Shown here: piece after piece, positions 24,928 to 32,808 of the stretch | How the letters are laid out: each line of letters begins with the position of its first letter | Position numbering within the stretch: position 1 is the first letter of the stretch | Origin: Sporosarcina psychrophila | Lineage (GTDB): Bacteria; Bacillota; Bacilli; Bacillales_A; Planococcaceae | Assembly: GCF_001590685.1 (NCBI RefSeq) | Contig: NZ_CP014616.1 | Coordinates: 483,501 to 547,500 of the forward strand | Direction: 5' to 3' | Length of the DNA: 64,000 nucleotides | Made by a program: the position numbers and the translations under genes | Notes under the pieces: generated by a model | Seen by the model: only the letters and a program-made list of their open reading frames with translations | Database searches by the model: none | Told to the model about the DNA's origin: nothing

Positions 24928-25818
24928 ATGAAACGTCTACTGACAATAATGATGGCGGCTGTACTGGTAATCGGAATCACGGTTCCGGCGACCGTACATG
25001 CAGAAGATACAGTCATCAATGAAAAACTAGGTGTACCAATCGTTGTTTACGGTGCAGATTTATCAGACGCAGAAAAAGAAAGTGTGAAGAATAGTTTGGG
25101 CGTTGCACAAGAAGCGGAAGTGGAAGAAATATCCGTTGATGGCAGTGACCTTGTGAAATATATTAAAGATGGCAATGGCAAGGCACGTATGTATTCTTCA
25201 GCTAAAATCACGAGGCAGGAAGAAGGCAAAGGGCTTGTCATCACGATTGTTACACAGGATAATATTACACAGGTGACACCAGAAATCTATGCAACGGCAA
25301 TGTTAACGGCCGGAATCGAAGACGCAATTGTCGAGGTAGCCTCACCGAAAAAAGTGACGGGCCATTCCGCGTTAGTTGGAATATACAAAGCCTATGAAGT
25401 GACTGGTGAGAAACTTGATACAGAGCGGACTGATGTCGCAAATGATGAATTGAATCTTGCGACGAAGTTTGCGAAAGAACCCGGTGTCGATAGTGACAAA
25501 GTAGCCGAGCTTCTAACGGAAATTAAAAAGCAAATCGCAGAGAAAAATCCGGCGACAAAAGAAGAGGTTGAGAAAATTGTCACAGAGCAAATGAAAAAGC
25601 TTAATATTAATTTAAGTGATGCGGATCGGCAATTGCTCATAGACTTAATGGACAGAATTAGAAATTTAGATATCGATTTCAATAAATTATCTGAGCAATT
25701 ATCGGATATGACATCGAAAATAAAAGAAACACTCGGTGATATTGATCCTGGCTTTTGGGAAAGTGTGAAGGAGTTCTTTGCGAACCTTTTCGAATCCGTT
25801 CAGTCTTGGTTTAAGTAA
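24928..25818 (+). CDS. Secreted DUF1002 protein
   Basis: 296 residues with a signal peptide (MKRLLTIMMAAVLVIGITVP, cleavage likely after VHA). The body matches DUF1002: a DLSDAEKESVKNSLGV start, conserved ITVT-like strands, and AMLTAGIEDAIVEVASPKKVTGHSALVGIYKA in parts (GIEDAIVEVASP, GHSALVGI). The C-terminal third is helical and charged and ends in an aromatic segment (FWESVKEFFANLFESVQSWF). Exported, function unknown. A strong site, AGAGGGGGAATC, precedes ATG 24928. Confidence 0.85.
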   Translation: MKRLLTIMMAAVLVIGITVPATVHAEDTVINEKLGVPIVVYGADLSDAEKESVKNSLGVAQEAEVEEISVDGSDLVKYIKDGNGKARMYSSAKITRQEEGKGLVITIVTQDNITQVTPEIYATAMLTAGIEDAIVEVASPKKVTGHSALVGIYKAYEVTGEKLDTERTDVANDELNLATKFAKEPGVDSDKVAELLTEIKKQIAEKNPATKEEVEKIVTEQMKKLNINLSDADRQLLIDLMDRIRNLDIDFNKLSEQLSDMTSKIKETLGDIDPGFWESVKEFFANLFESVQSWFK

Positions 25819-25874
25819 TCGGGAAGTAAAATGTTGTATTATGAAGGAGAATTTATTGAAAAGGGGTAGTTTAG

Positions 25875-26156
25875 ATGGAATTCGAATTTGTTGAATTGGG
25901 CGGGGATGCATTCGCGTTCCGTTATGAACAAAATGGAGCGATGCTTGCAGAAATTACATGGACAATTCTTGGGGATGTGATGGTGATGGATCATACATTC
26001 GTTTCACCTGAACTCCGAGGACAAGGCGTTGCAAAAAAAATACTGGACCGTGCAGCGAGTTATGCGCGTGAACAAGAGTTAAAAATGGAGCCTGTCTGCT
26101 CGTATGTTGTAACAGCTTTTGAACGCTACAAAGATTATGATGATGTAAAAGTGTGA
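25875..26156 (+). CDS. Small GNAT-like acetyltransferase (YjdJ type)
   Basis: 93 residues, a minimal GNAT fold. It has WTILGDVMVMDHTFVSPELR, then the acetyl-CoA loop RGQGVAKKILDRAASYAR, and ends VCSYVVTAFER. The short family is found alone in many bacteria with unknown substrate. ATG 25875 follows AAAGGGGTAG. A strong terminator follows directly. Confidence 0.88.
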   Translation: MEFEFVELGGDAFAFRYEQNGAMLAEITWTILGDVMVMDHTFVSPELRGQGVAKKILDRAASYAREQELKMEPVCSYVVTAFERYKDYDDVKV

Positions 26157-26160
26157 AAAA

Positions 26161-26208
26161 TAATAAAAGGCAATCCATTTAGTTATAAAACTAAGGATTG
26201 CCTTTTAT
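26161..26208 (+). terminator. Intrinsic terminator
   Basis: Stem ATAAAAGGCAATCC / GGATTGCCTTTTAT with an inner TTAGT/ACTAA pairing. It may work in both directions, so it could also stop the minus-strand small gene at 26244. Confidence 0.85.
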
Positions 26209-26243
26209 ATTTCACGCGGTAAAATTCGATTCATTCAAATCCC

Positions 26244-26342
26244 TCACAATAAAGTAATTAAGTACACTATACTAGTTAATACAGTAGCGCCGGCGACAGT
26301 ATACATCATGTCGGCTTGACTGAAAATCAGTTTCTTCTCCAT
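26244..26342 (-). CDS. Candidate 32-residue membrane miniprotein
   Basis: Reading: MEKKLIFSQADMMY, then TVAGATVLTSIVYLITLL, then stop TGA. It has a short charged N terminus, one predicted membrane helix and no C-terminal tail. ATG 26342 is preceded at 8 bases by AAAGGGGA, an excellent ribosome site, and the bidirectional terminator at 26161-26208 follows 36 bp after the stop. The protein family is not recognised. It is too short for standard gene finding, so its reality rests on the ribosome site, composition and position. Confidence 0.6.
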   Translation of the reverse strand: MEKKLIFSQADMMYTVAGATVLTSIVYLITLL

Positions 26343-26508
26343 TTGTATCGTCCCCTTTCCTAATTTGAGCTATGATGCCTGCATATATACAGAATACCCG
26401 TTCACTATTTAATGAAACATCTTTGTCATGTTATTGTTTGAAAAAGTGAAACCTATCCTTCAGTTGAACGTATAATCATATATAGAGATTAAGAGAGAGG
26501 TGTATTTC

Positions 26509-26982
26509 ATGAGCCGTACAGCGGAAAAAGTATTATCGATTTTAAGTGTCGTCTTGACGGCAATAGGTGTTTTTGTCAGTTTCGCAGCCCTGGCTTTATT
26601 TAACTATTTGAAATCGGACACGTTGATTAAAGAAGAGTTCGAAGCTGAAATACTGTTGGCAGATCCGACATTAACGCCTGATCAAATCGAAATTATCTAT
26701 GGAGTATTTGGAATCGTAGGTGGGTTTATGTGGTTAATTATCATCAGCTTAATTGTCAGCTTGATTTTGACGGTAATTGGAATCGTGAACATTTGGAACA
26801 ATAAAAATCCTAAGCTTGCCGGGATCATGTTCATTATCGCCGGTTTGACTGCTGGGATTATTTCGTTGACTTCGATTCTTCTGTACATTGCTGGGATCCT
26901 TTGTTTTACCAAGAAACCACCACTAACACAGGAGTCGCAGGTCGTGGATGATAAGTATGATGGAACAATGAGACCTTTATAA
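26509..26982 (+). CDS. DUF4064 membrane protein
   Basis: About 157 residues with four predicted membrane helices. The N-terminal SRTAEKVLSILSVVLTAIGV is the DUF4064 mark, and FIIAGLTAGIISLTSILLYI is another helix. A loop of about 40 residues after helix 1 is probably extracellular. Function unknown. GTG 26500 is in frame, but ATG 26509 fits AGAGAGAGGTG better. It ends at a perfect bidirectional terminator shared with the convergent GNAT gene. Confidence 0.85.
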   Translation: MSRTAEKVLSILSVVLTAIGVFVSFAALALFNYLKSDTLIKEEFEAEILLADPTLTPDQIEIIYGVFGIVGGFMWLIIISLIVSLILTVIGIVNIWNNKNPKLAGIMFIIAGLTAGIISLTSILLYIAGILCFTKKPPLTQESQVVDDKYDGTMRPL

Positions 26983-26989
26983 TAATGTA

Positions 26990-27027
26990 AAAAAACCCTT
27001 TCCTCCAATTGGAGGAAAGGGTTTTTG
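26990..27027. terminator. Bidirectional terminator
   Basis: Perfect inverted repeat: AAAAACCCTTTCCTCC / GGAGGAAAGGGTTTTT with a 4-base centre (AATT), A run on the left and T run on the right. Confidence 0.9.
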
Positions 27028-27032
27028 GTTTT

Positions 27033-27533
27033 TTAGTACAAGGCAAGTGCTGGGGAATGAATACAAAATACATATTGGGCTGTTACTACAGGGTAACCCT
27101 CGAAATATTCTTCAAAGACATCAAGTAACTCAAAGCCTTGTTTCTCATAAAAGGCTCGTCCAACCGTATTGCGTTCGTCTACATAAACAAATAATTTCTG
27201 TGCGTCTGAAAGTAACGACAGAGAGTATTCAACTAACTTTTTACCATAGCCCATTTTCTGATGCGATGGTAAAATATACATAGCAGTCAATTCAGAATCG
27301 CCATCTTCATCTTTTTTCGTGAAACTGGAAAAACCGATAGGAATACCTTCACATTCGGCTACTAGCACATACGTTTTCTCCATGCGCTTCAATAGCATCG
27401 CTTCTGAGTAGGAGCGATTGATAAATTTCTTTTGGATTTCTGCTGGAATAATATCTTTATAGGTTTCGTTCCAAGTCTTAAAAACAATCTGTTGAACGTG
27501 CATACTATCCATGGCAGTCATTAGTCGGATCAT
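27033..27533 (-). CDS. GNAT family N-acetyltransferase
   Basis: 166 residues from ATG 27533, which has GAGGTGACAGTGCA ahead; the longer frame to 27596 has no ribosome site. The acetyl-CoA motif is LPSHQKMGYGKKLVEYSLS, followed by LFVYVDERNTVGRAFYEKQG, the standard GNAT C-terminal pattern. Resembles YkkB/RimI-like proteins; substrate unknown. Confidence 0.88.
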   Translation of the reverse strand: MIRLMTAMDSMHVQQIVFKTWNETYKDIIPAEIQKKFINRSYSEAMLLKRMEKTYVLVAECEGIPIGFSSFTKKDEDGDSELTAMYILPSHQKMGYGKKLVEYSLSLLSDAQKLFVYVDERNTVGRAFYEKQGFELLDVFEEYFEGYPVVTAQYVFCIHSPALALY

Positions 27534-27631
27534 TGCACTGTCACCTCTGCATTTCTTTTTGTAATCATAACAAATAACTTGGATGAAAACTACCAATGTA
27601 ATGAAAATGATATATATGGGAGAGATGCTGG

Positions 27632-28078
27632 ATGAAGTGGACTTATAACGAATTTGGGGAATTAAGCGGTCATGAAGTATATGAAATGTTGAAGTTACGT
27701 GTTGATGTATTCATCGTGGAGCAAAATTGCGCGTATCATGAAGTTGATGGTCATGATTACGATGCAATTCATATATTCTGTAGCGATGAGGAAGGACTAG
27801 CCGCTTATGCACGGCTACTTCCGGCTAGTGTGAAGTATATGGAGCCATCTATTGGTCGGGTCATCATCAGAGAGGACAAAAGGGGCACAGGGCTTGCACA
27901 TATTCTTATGGAACGAAGCGTTGACTTTACGAAGAATCGTTGGAAACCTGAAAAAATTCGATTGCAGGCCCAGCATCATCTTGTTGGATTTTATGAGAAG
28001 CATGGATTTAATGCAATTTCGGAGCCTTATGAAGATGGTGGAATTCCGCATGTGGATATGATTTTATCGATCGTATGA
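27632..28078 (+). CDS. ElaA-type GNAT acetyltransferase
   Basis: 148 residues. The family start LSGHEVYEMLKLRVDVFIVE with EQNCAYHEVDGHD is diagnostic of the ElaA group, and the acetyl-CoA loop is IREDKRGTGLAHILMERSV. It ends with GFNAISEPYEDGGIPHVDM. Substrate unknown. ATG 27632 follows GGGAGAGATGCTGG. Divergent from the GNAT at 27033. Confidence 0.92.
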   Translation: MKWTYNEFGELSGHEVYEMLKLRVDVFIVEQNCAYHEVDGHDYDAIHIFCSDEEGLAAYARLLPASVKYMEPSIGRVIIREDKRGTGLAHILMERSVDFTKNRWKPEKIRLQAQHHLVGFYEKHGFNAISEPYEDGGIPHVDMILSIV

Positions 28079-28086
28079 AAATGAAA

Positions 28087-28112
28087 GTTTCTAAACTGGC
28101 AGATGAGGGTAT
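28087..28112 (+). promoter_or_regulatory. Sigma-B-type promoter
   Basis: GTTTCT (28087-28092), 14-nt spacer, GGGTAT (28107-28112). The gene it precedes resembles YtxH, whose B. subtilis relative is a sigma-B general stress gene. Confidence 0.6.
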
Positions 28113-28160
28113 ACTATCTGTATAATACATTTTTCATTAAATCTGGGAGGAATGATTTTA

Positions 28161-28514
28161 ATGGGTCGTAAACGAAATAATAATTTATTACTTGCAACGA
28201 TGGCGGCGGGGGCTTATGCCTACTTTAGTAAAAAAGAAAATAGGGATAAGGCACAAGTGGCTTTTAGTAATATGAAAACAAAAGTTGATTCATTCATCGA
28301 ATCACAAAAATTGAACAGATCTCCCGAAACTAAAGTCGGTCATTCGGATCCATATGATCTTCAAGATAACAAAATGGTAAGTGAAGGTGCTCAAACAAGC
28401 GTCCATTATTATAACCAAGAAATTGAAGATGATGTGAAGATGACTCCTGAAACAGATGGACTCTACCATAAAAAAGAACAAAACGAATCAGGCGCGGAAC
28501 AATCCATCAAATAA
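28161..28514 (+). CDS. YtxH-like general stress protein (tentative)
   Basis: 117 residues. It has a basic start MGRKRNNNLL, a short hydrophobic stretch (LLATMAAGAYAYF), then KKENRDKAQVAFSNMKTKVD and a hydrophilic, acidic C-terminal half. This layout resembles YtxH-type stress proteins, but similarity is low and the identity is tentative. ATG 28161 has GGAGG 9 bases ahead; ATG 28152 is too near it. The sigma-B-type promoter upstream and its own terminator make it a single-gene stress unit. Confidence 0.65.
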   Translation: MGRKRNNNLLLATMAAGAYAYFSKKENRDKAQVAFSNMKTKVDSFIESQKLNRSPETKVGHSDPYDLQDNKMVSEGAQTSVHYYNQEIEDDVKMTPETDGLYHKKEQNESGAEQSIK

Positions 28515-28531
28515 AAATGTAGTACGATACC

Positions 28532-28563
28532 AAAAACACTTCCTACATGGAAGTGTTTTTTTT
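28532..28563 (+). terminator. Intrinsic terminator
   Basis: Stem AAAAACACTTCC / GGAAGTGTTTTT with loop TACAT and a T run. Confidence 0.88.
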
Positions 28564-28985
28564 ATTAAATTATGTTAGGGATTCTTGCATTTTGGTATTG
28601 AGGGAAGAATGAAAAATATATACGACAGGCAACAACCCAGAAGCTCCTCCAGGATTCTACTCGTGAAGACGGAACAGAATGAAATTTATGAAGTACATAC
28701 GAAAATTTTGTGCTCTGGAAGAATCTCAATACTACCTATGTTTTCCTGAAAATAAAATTCCTGATATATCTGAACGATTCTATTTTGTAATCAAAGTTAT
28801 TTCACACGCATAGATAAAAAATAAACCGGTCAAACACCTAGGCAATTCCGAAGAGATCTGACAGGAGATTATTTTCGTTACTCCATTACTGGGGAAGAAA
28901 AAATTTTCCGAACGGTCAATCGTTGTAATTTGAGGACTAGGTAAGGTATACTTTTTAATAGTTTGAAATAGTGAAGGTGAATCTA
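28564..28985. other. Intergenic region, possibly decayed coding sequence
   Basis: About 420 bp without an accepted gene. Short frames of protein-like composition occur: 28680-28814 reads MKFMKYIRKFCALEE... and ends FVIKVISHA, and another frame near 28855-28940 reads DLTGDYFRYSITGEEKIFR. They have no ribosome sites and lie in different frames. They could be remnants of an old gene, but no family is recognised. Confidence 0.35.
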
Positions 28986-29897
28986 ATGAAGAAGAAAATT
29001 GGATTAGTTACGATGTTAATGACCACTGCCGTTTTTCTAAGCGGTTGTGCAGGCATCGAGAACAAAGAAGGTACATTTTATAATCTTTTCGTTAAGCCGA
29101 TGGATTGGTTACTGCATTTTTTCAGTGATTTCTTCAATGGGAATTACGGCCTGTCGATTATACTCATTACGGTATTAATCCGGTTGGTCCTAATGCCGCT
29201 TATGCTGAAAAACTATAAGTCGCAACAGAATATGAAAGTTAAAATGGATGCGCTCCGCCCTGAGATGGAAGACATTCAAAAGCGTTTGAAAGAAGCAAAA
29301 GAAAAAGAACAAAAAGATGAGCAAGTGAAGCTTCAGCAAGAAATGATGGGACTTTATTCGAAGCATGGTGTCAATCCACTTAATATGGGTTGTCTTCCGT
29401 TAGTCATCCAGATGCCAATCATCATGGGTCTCTACTTTGCTATCCTCAATTCTACTGAAGTACAAACACATGAGTTTCTTTGGTTTAATCTCGGAGAGCC
29501 GGATATGATTATGATGGTTCTTGCTGGTGCAGTTTACTTCGTCCAAGCACGTGTATCACTATGGACAATGCCGGAGCAGCAGAAGAAACAGATGAAAGCA
29601 TTTATTTACTTATCGCCAGTTATGATTATGTTCATTTCATTCAAGGCGATGGCAGCACTACCCCTTTACTGGGCAGTTGGGGGACTTCTCCTTATCTTCC
29701 AAACGTACTTAGGCCGCAAGTTCTATTACAAGCATCCTGAACTGGTTGTAGAAGATGCTGAAGAGGTTATAAATGCTGAAGAAGTAAAAGAAGTAAAAGA
29801 AGTAAAAGAAGTAAAAGAAGTAAAAGAAGTAAAAGAAGTAAAAGAAGTAAAAGAAGTAAAAGAAGTAAAAAAGATAGACACTAAAGACGATAAATGA
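28986..29897 (+). CDS. yidC: Membrane protein insertase YidC/OxaA
   Basis: About 303 residues. It is a lipoprotein (lipobox FLSGC near residue 21) with five membrane helices of the Gram-positive YidC type. The conserved Arg of the hydrophilic groove lies in LITVLIRLVLMPLMLKNYKS, and LNMGCLPLVIQMPIIMGLYF is the family core. It inserts membrane proteins with or without SecYEG. The C-terminal tail has ten consecutive EVK units encoded by a perfect 9-bp tandem repeat, followed by KIDTKDDK. Such basic/acidic tails face the cytosol and may contact ribosomes. ATG 28986 follows AAGGTGA. Confidence 0.95.
   Translation: MKKKIGLVTMLMTTAVFLSGCAGIENKEGTFYNLFVKPMDWLLHFFSDFFNGNYGLSIILITVLIRLVLMPLMLKNYKSQQNMKVKMDALRPEMEDIQKRLKEAKEKEQKDEQVKLQQEMMGLYSKHGVNPLNMGCLPLVIQMPIIMGLYFAILNSTEVQTHEFLWFNLGEPDMIMMVLAGAVYFVQARVSLWTMPEQQKKQMKAFIYLSPVMIMFISFKAMAALPLYWAVGGLLLIFQTYLGRKFYYKHPELVVEDAEEVINAEEVKEVKEVKEVKEVKEVKEVKEVKEVKEVKKIDTKDDK
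29781..29870 (+). repeat. Ten-copy 9-bp tandem repeat inside yidC
   Basis: GAAGTAAAA repeated ten times without a mismatch, encoding (EVK)10. The unit is a multiple of three, so copy-number change would alter the tail length without a frameshift. Confidence 0.97.
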
Positions 29898-29998
29898 AAG
29901 TAGGCTGGAGAGAAATCTTCGGCCTTTTTTCTGGTCAGATTACAGGAATCAGATAATGGTCAACATATGTAGATTACAAGGCATAGGAGGTTATCGAT

Positions 29999-30247
29999 GT
30001 GCAGACTAAATGGTTATTTGGAATCGGGATTGTAGCAGCCGCATTAGCTTCGGTCTATTTCATCATCAAGCTCGACTTGAACAACGCTGTTTTGTCGATG
30101 GTGGCTCTGTTTTCATTGACGAATGGGGCTCGGGCAAAATCATTTCGTGAGCAGGGGATGGTACGCGAGTCGAAATGGATGTTATGGATGTCTATTTTTT
30201 TCGGAGGCGCTTTTGTAGTGTTGCTCATATTTAATATTGTTAGGTAA
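29999..30247 (+). CDS. Small two-helix membrane protein, unknown
   Basis: 82 residues with an N-terminal helix (WLFGIGIVAAALASVYFII), a second hydrophobic stretch (AVLSMVALFSLTNGARA), a basic loop (KSFREQGMVRESKW) and a final helix (MLWMSIFFGGAFVVLLIF). No family is recognised. GTG 29999 follows AGGAGG at ideal spacing, which strongly supports translation. It lies 101 bp after yidC, possibly in the same transcript. Confidence 0.72.
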   Translation: MQTKWLFGIGIVAAALASVYFIIKLDLNNAVLSMVALFSLTNGARAKSFREQGMVRESKWMLWMSIFFGGAFVVLLIFNIVR

Positions 30248-30356
30248 GTTGAACATATGATTAACTATATATGTTGAATGAGTGATTCTATATAATCTCC
30301 AGCGAAGGCGTCCCCTAGCGTTGTTGGTAGGATTCTTTATTTCAACACATATAGGT

Positions 30357-30401
30357 AAAGAAAAGACGCTTACCGGGAACTGAAATTTCCGGTAAGCGTC
30401 T
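30357..30401 (-). terminator. Terminator of the MFS gene at 30408
   Basis: Stem AGACGCTTACCGG / CCGGTAAGCGTCT with an 11-nt loop, and on the minus strand a TTTTCTTT tail. Confidence 0.85.
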
Positions 30402-30407
30402 ATTCTA

Positions 30408-31562
30408 TTAATAGGCATATTTCTTTCTAGTCATCAGCACGATGATGATAGCTGGAATAGAACAAATAATCATACCGAGAAATGCGAGTCGTGGTGAAAC
30501 GTCATATAAGTAACCACCTAAAAATGTCAGGATTGCGGTGCTCAGGCTCATCGCGAATGCTGCATACATTCCTTGTGCTGTAGCAAGTTGATCATGGGGC
30601 AGTTTTTGAGAAATGAATTTTATGAACGCAAAATGGGCTACACCAAACGACAAGGCATGGAGTATTTGAGTACCGATGAAAACAGATATGTATGGAAACA
30701 AAGCAATTAGTATCCATCTTACCGTGGATCCGATTCCTGCTATGAGAAACATCGTGGAGACTTTAAGGTTTGCAAGCAATCGATCAGCACGTGTAAAAAA
30801 CAATATTTCAAATAACACTGCTATATTCAAGATAATCCCGATATAAAGACCATTAACACCAAGATTATCTAAGAAAATGAATCCGAAGTTATAATAGGAC
30901 GCATGCGCCCCTTGTAAAAGGATGGCGAGTAGCAAGATGATTGCAAATTCTTTGGACGTCAAGAGCGATTTGAAATTGATGGCTTGTTTAGTAGTGTCAT
31001 CATGAACTGGATTTAATTGTAAAGCTTTTGGTGCTGGTCGCATGAAAAATAATGTTAAGATAGTTAACCCAACAATCATTATGTAAAGGATTGCTTGCTC
31101 AGTCCAAATAGCTGTAGCTGCTCCGATTAATAACAAAGCAATAGTGTAGCCAATTGATCCGAACGATCGGCTCTTTCCGTAATGAATTCCTTCTATCTGC
31201 ATTAAAATAGACGCGCCGCTTTCGACGGCAGGCAATATCATCGGATAGATTGCACTGAATAGAACGGTAATAATAAGAAGTACGATGAAAGGTGAGTCTG
31301 GTAAATAGAGGAGCGTTAAAATAAGTGCTGTAAGTGAAATCCATTTCATCACACGGATCATGGATATTTTTCGAGTCAGATACGGGAAGATAAGGAATGT
31401 GGATAACGATCGTGCAATCATTCCAGCACCCATAATAAAACTTGCTGCTGTTACGGATAAACCTTTTTCAATTGTTAGCCAGCCAGTCCAATAGGGAAGA
31501 AATACGCCCCAAGTAAAGAAAAAAGCGAAAAAACTCATCGAAAGCCATCTTTGGTTCTTCAT
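30408..31562 (-). CDS. MFS transporter, LacY/PPP-like group
   Basis: About 384 residues with 12 predicted membrane helices. The start MKNQRWLSMSFFAFFFTWGV with LPYWTGWL and the segment RSFGSIGYTIALLLIG match the MFS_1_like group (nucleoside, sugar or phenylpropionate permease relatives). Substrate not predictable. ATG 31562 follows AGGGAGCGATAGG; the long frame to 31694 would run across the divergent VanY start and is rejected. Confidence 0.85.
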   Translation of the reverse strand: MKNQRWLSMSFFAFFFTWGVFLPYWTGWLTIEKGLSVTAASFIMGAGMIARSLSTFLIFPYLTRKISMIRVMKWISLTALILTLLYLPDSPFIVLLIITVLFSAIYPMILPAVESGASILMQIEGIHYGKSRSFGSIGYTIALLLIGAATAIWTEQAILYIMIVGLTILTLFFMRPAPKALQLNPVHDDTTKQAINFKSLLTSKEFAIILLLAILLQGAHASYYNFGFIFLDNLGVNGLYIGIILNIAVLFEILFFTRADRLLANLKVSTMFLIAGIGSTVRWILIALFPYISVFIGTQILHALSFGVAHFAFIKFISQKLPHDQLATAQGMYAAFAMSLSTAILTFLGGYLYDVSPRLAFLGMIICSIPAIIIVLMTRKKYAY

Positions 31563-31677
31563 CCTATCGCTCCCTTGCAAACTATTCAATAATCGTGAAA
31601 TTAAATGATAGCATACGCAGACCACAAAGAAAAATGATGGTAGACTATACATATATATTGAGAAGGTAGGCTTATTG

Positions 31678-32607
31678 ATGAAACGAAAAAACAACTATAC
31701 CAATAAGAAAAAAAAGGGTAAAGCTTTAACAATCACTTTAATTATTTCCGGCTTCATTATGACAGGACTCCTAATTGGACTTGGAATGAATGACTGGGAT
31801 GTAGAAAAAAGTATTAAAAAAGGGCAGGAAGTCATTGGTATGTCTGTTGCAAATGGGGATGAGGACGCAGCCCACGAAACAGAACCAACCGAACTCCCTG
31901 ACCTTGTAGAGCAACCCGATGCTGATGAAACGAAAGAAGAGGACGAACCCGGGAAAGTGCAGGAGGTTACGCCTGAATCTCCATCCAAACCAACAAAAAA
32001 CAACGGTGCAGGATCTGGTACTGAAGTGAAGCCGAATTCAGCGATTGACAACGGAGGATATATCGAAGGTCAGACGCTTCCTAAAGAACCGAAGTTTGTA
32101 AAAGGGATTTTACTCGCCAATAAAAAGTATCCTCTTCCGGCAACATACGCACCTGGAGAAGACAAAAAAGCGCGTGGCGCATTTGAAAGAATGGCGGCAG
32201 AAGCGAAACTTACAGGTTTTAATCTCAATGCATTCAGCACCTATCGCTCGTTTGAATACCAGACGACACTTTACGAGAGATATGTTGCTCGTGATGGTGA
32301 GAAAGCGGCTGATACCTATAGTGCACGCCCGGGTTATTCGGAACATCAAACAGGGCTGGCATTCGATATTGGTGAAGTGAATTTCGAACAGCACTTTGCT
32401 TCATCATCATTTGGGGAAACGGAAGCAGGAAAATGGGTGGCAGCAAACGCTCACCGATTCGGCTTCGTTATGCGCTATCCAGTGGGGAAAGAACAGATTA
32501 CAGGATATATGCATGAATCTTGGCATTTCCGTTATGTTGGTCTTGAAATTGCGGACGAAATTTTCAAGAAAAATCTTACGTTAGAAGAATATTTAGGGGT
32601 CCAATAA
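31678..32607 (+). CDS. D-alanyl-D-alanine carboxypeptidase, VanY/M15B family
   Basis: About 309 residues. It has an N-terminal membrane anchor (ALTITLIISGFIMTGLLIGL), a low-complexity Pro/Glu/Thr-rich linker of about 90 residues, and a C-terminal M15B metallopeptidase domain. The zinc site is SEHQTGLAFDIG plus ESWHFRYVG; the helper Arg region is FSTYRSFEYQ. It trims D-Ala-D-Ala from peptidoglycan on the outer membrane face. No van regulatory genes are nearby, so it is a housekeeping or LdcB-like enzyme, not a resistance cassette. ATG 31678 follows AGAAGGTAGG. Confidence 0.93.
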   Translation: MKRKNNYTNKKKKGKALTITLIISGFIMTGLLIGLGMNDWDVEKSIKKGQEVIGMSVANGDEDAAHETEPTELPDLVEQPDADETKEEDEPGKVQEVTPESPSKPTKNNGAGSGTEVKPNSAIDNGGYIEGQTLPKEPKFVKGILLANKKYPLPATYAPGEDKKARGAFERMAAEAKLTGFNLNAFSTYRSFEYQTTLYERYVARDGEKAADTYSARPGYSEHQTGLAFDIGEVNFEQHFASSSFGETEAGKWVAANAHRFGFVMRYPVGKEQITGYMHESWHFRYVGLEIADEIFKKNLTLEEYLGVQ

Positions 32608-32630
32608 ACACATAAGTGACTCATATTTTC

Positions 32631-32680
32631 ATAGAACAAAAGGGACGTACCGTTTTAGCGGTGCGTCCCTTTTGTTCTAT
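32631..32680. terminator. Long hairpin terminator after the VanY-type gene
   Basis: Arms ATAGAACAAAAGGGAC and GTCCCTTTTGTTCTAT pair perfectly, with the inner GTACCG/CGGTGC nearly so, around TTTTAG. The A and T runs make it work both ways. Confidence 0.85.
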
Positions 32681-32697
32681 GAAAAGAAAGTATTTAG

Positions 32698-32806
32698 GTC
32701 GGTATTTAGACTCCAGACATCTTGCGCTTTTCTTAGTGTCTAGCTTCAGGCGCCAGCCGCTCGACTTATGCCTGTCGCGTCTAGCGGGCGTATTAAGCCT
32801 TTCTTA
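32698..32806. repeat. Dispersed intergenic repeat, rearranged copy
   Basis: Contains TTTAGACTCCAGAC fused to CTTGCGCTTTTCTTA, then GTGTCTAGCTTCAGGCGCC and CGACTTATGCCTGTCGCGTC. On the minus strand it starts a few bases after the cls stop codon. It looks like a deleted copy followed by a second one. Confidence 0.7.
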
Positions 32807-32808
32807 TA

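Noticed and set aside
31678..32607. VanY-type gene as part of a vancomycin resistance cluster
   Set aside because: No vanR/S/H/A/X relatives nearby; ddl is of the ordinary type and 11 kb away.
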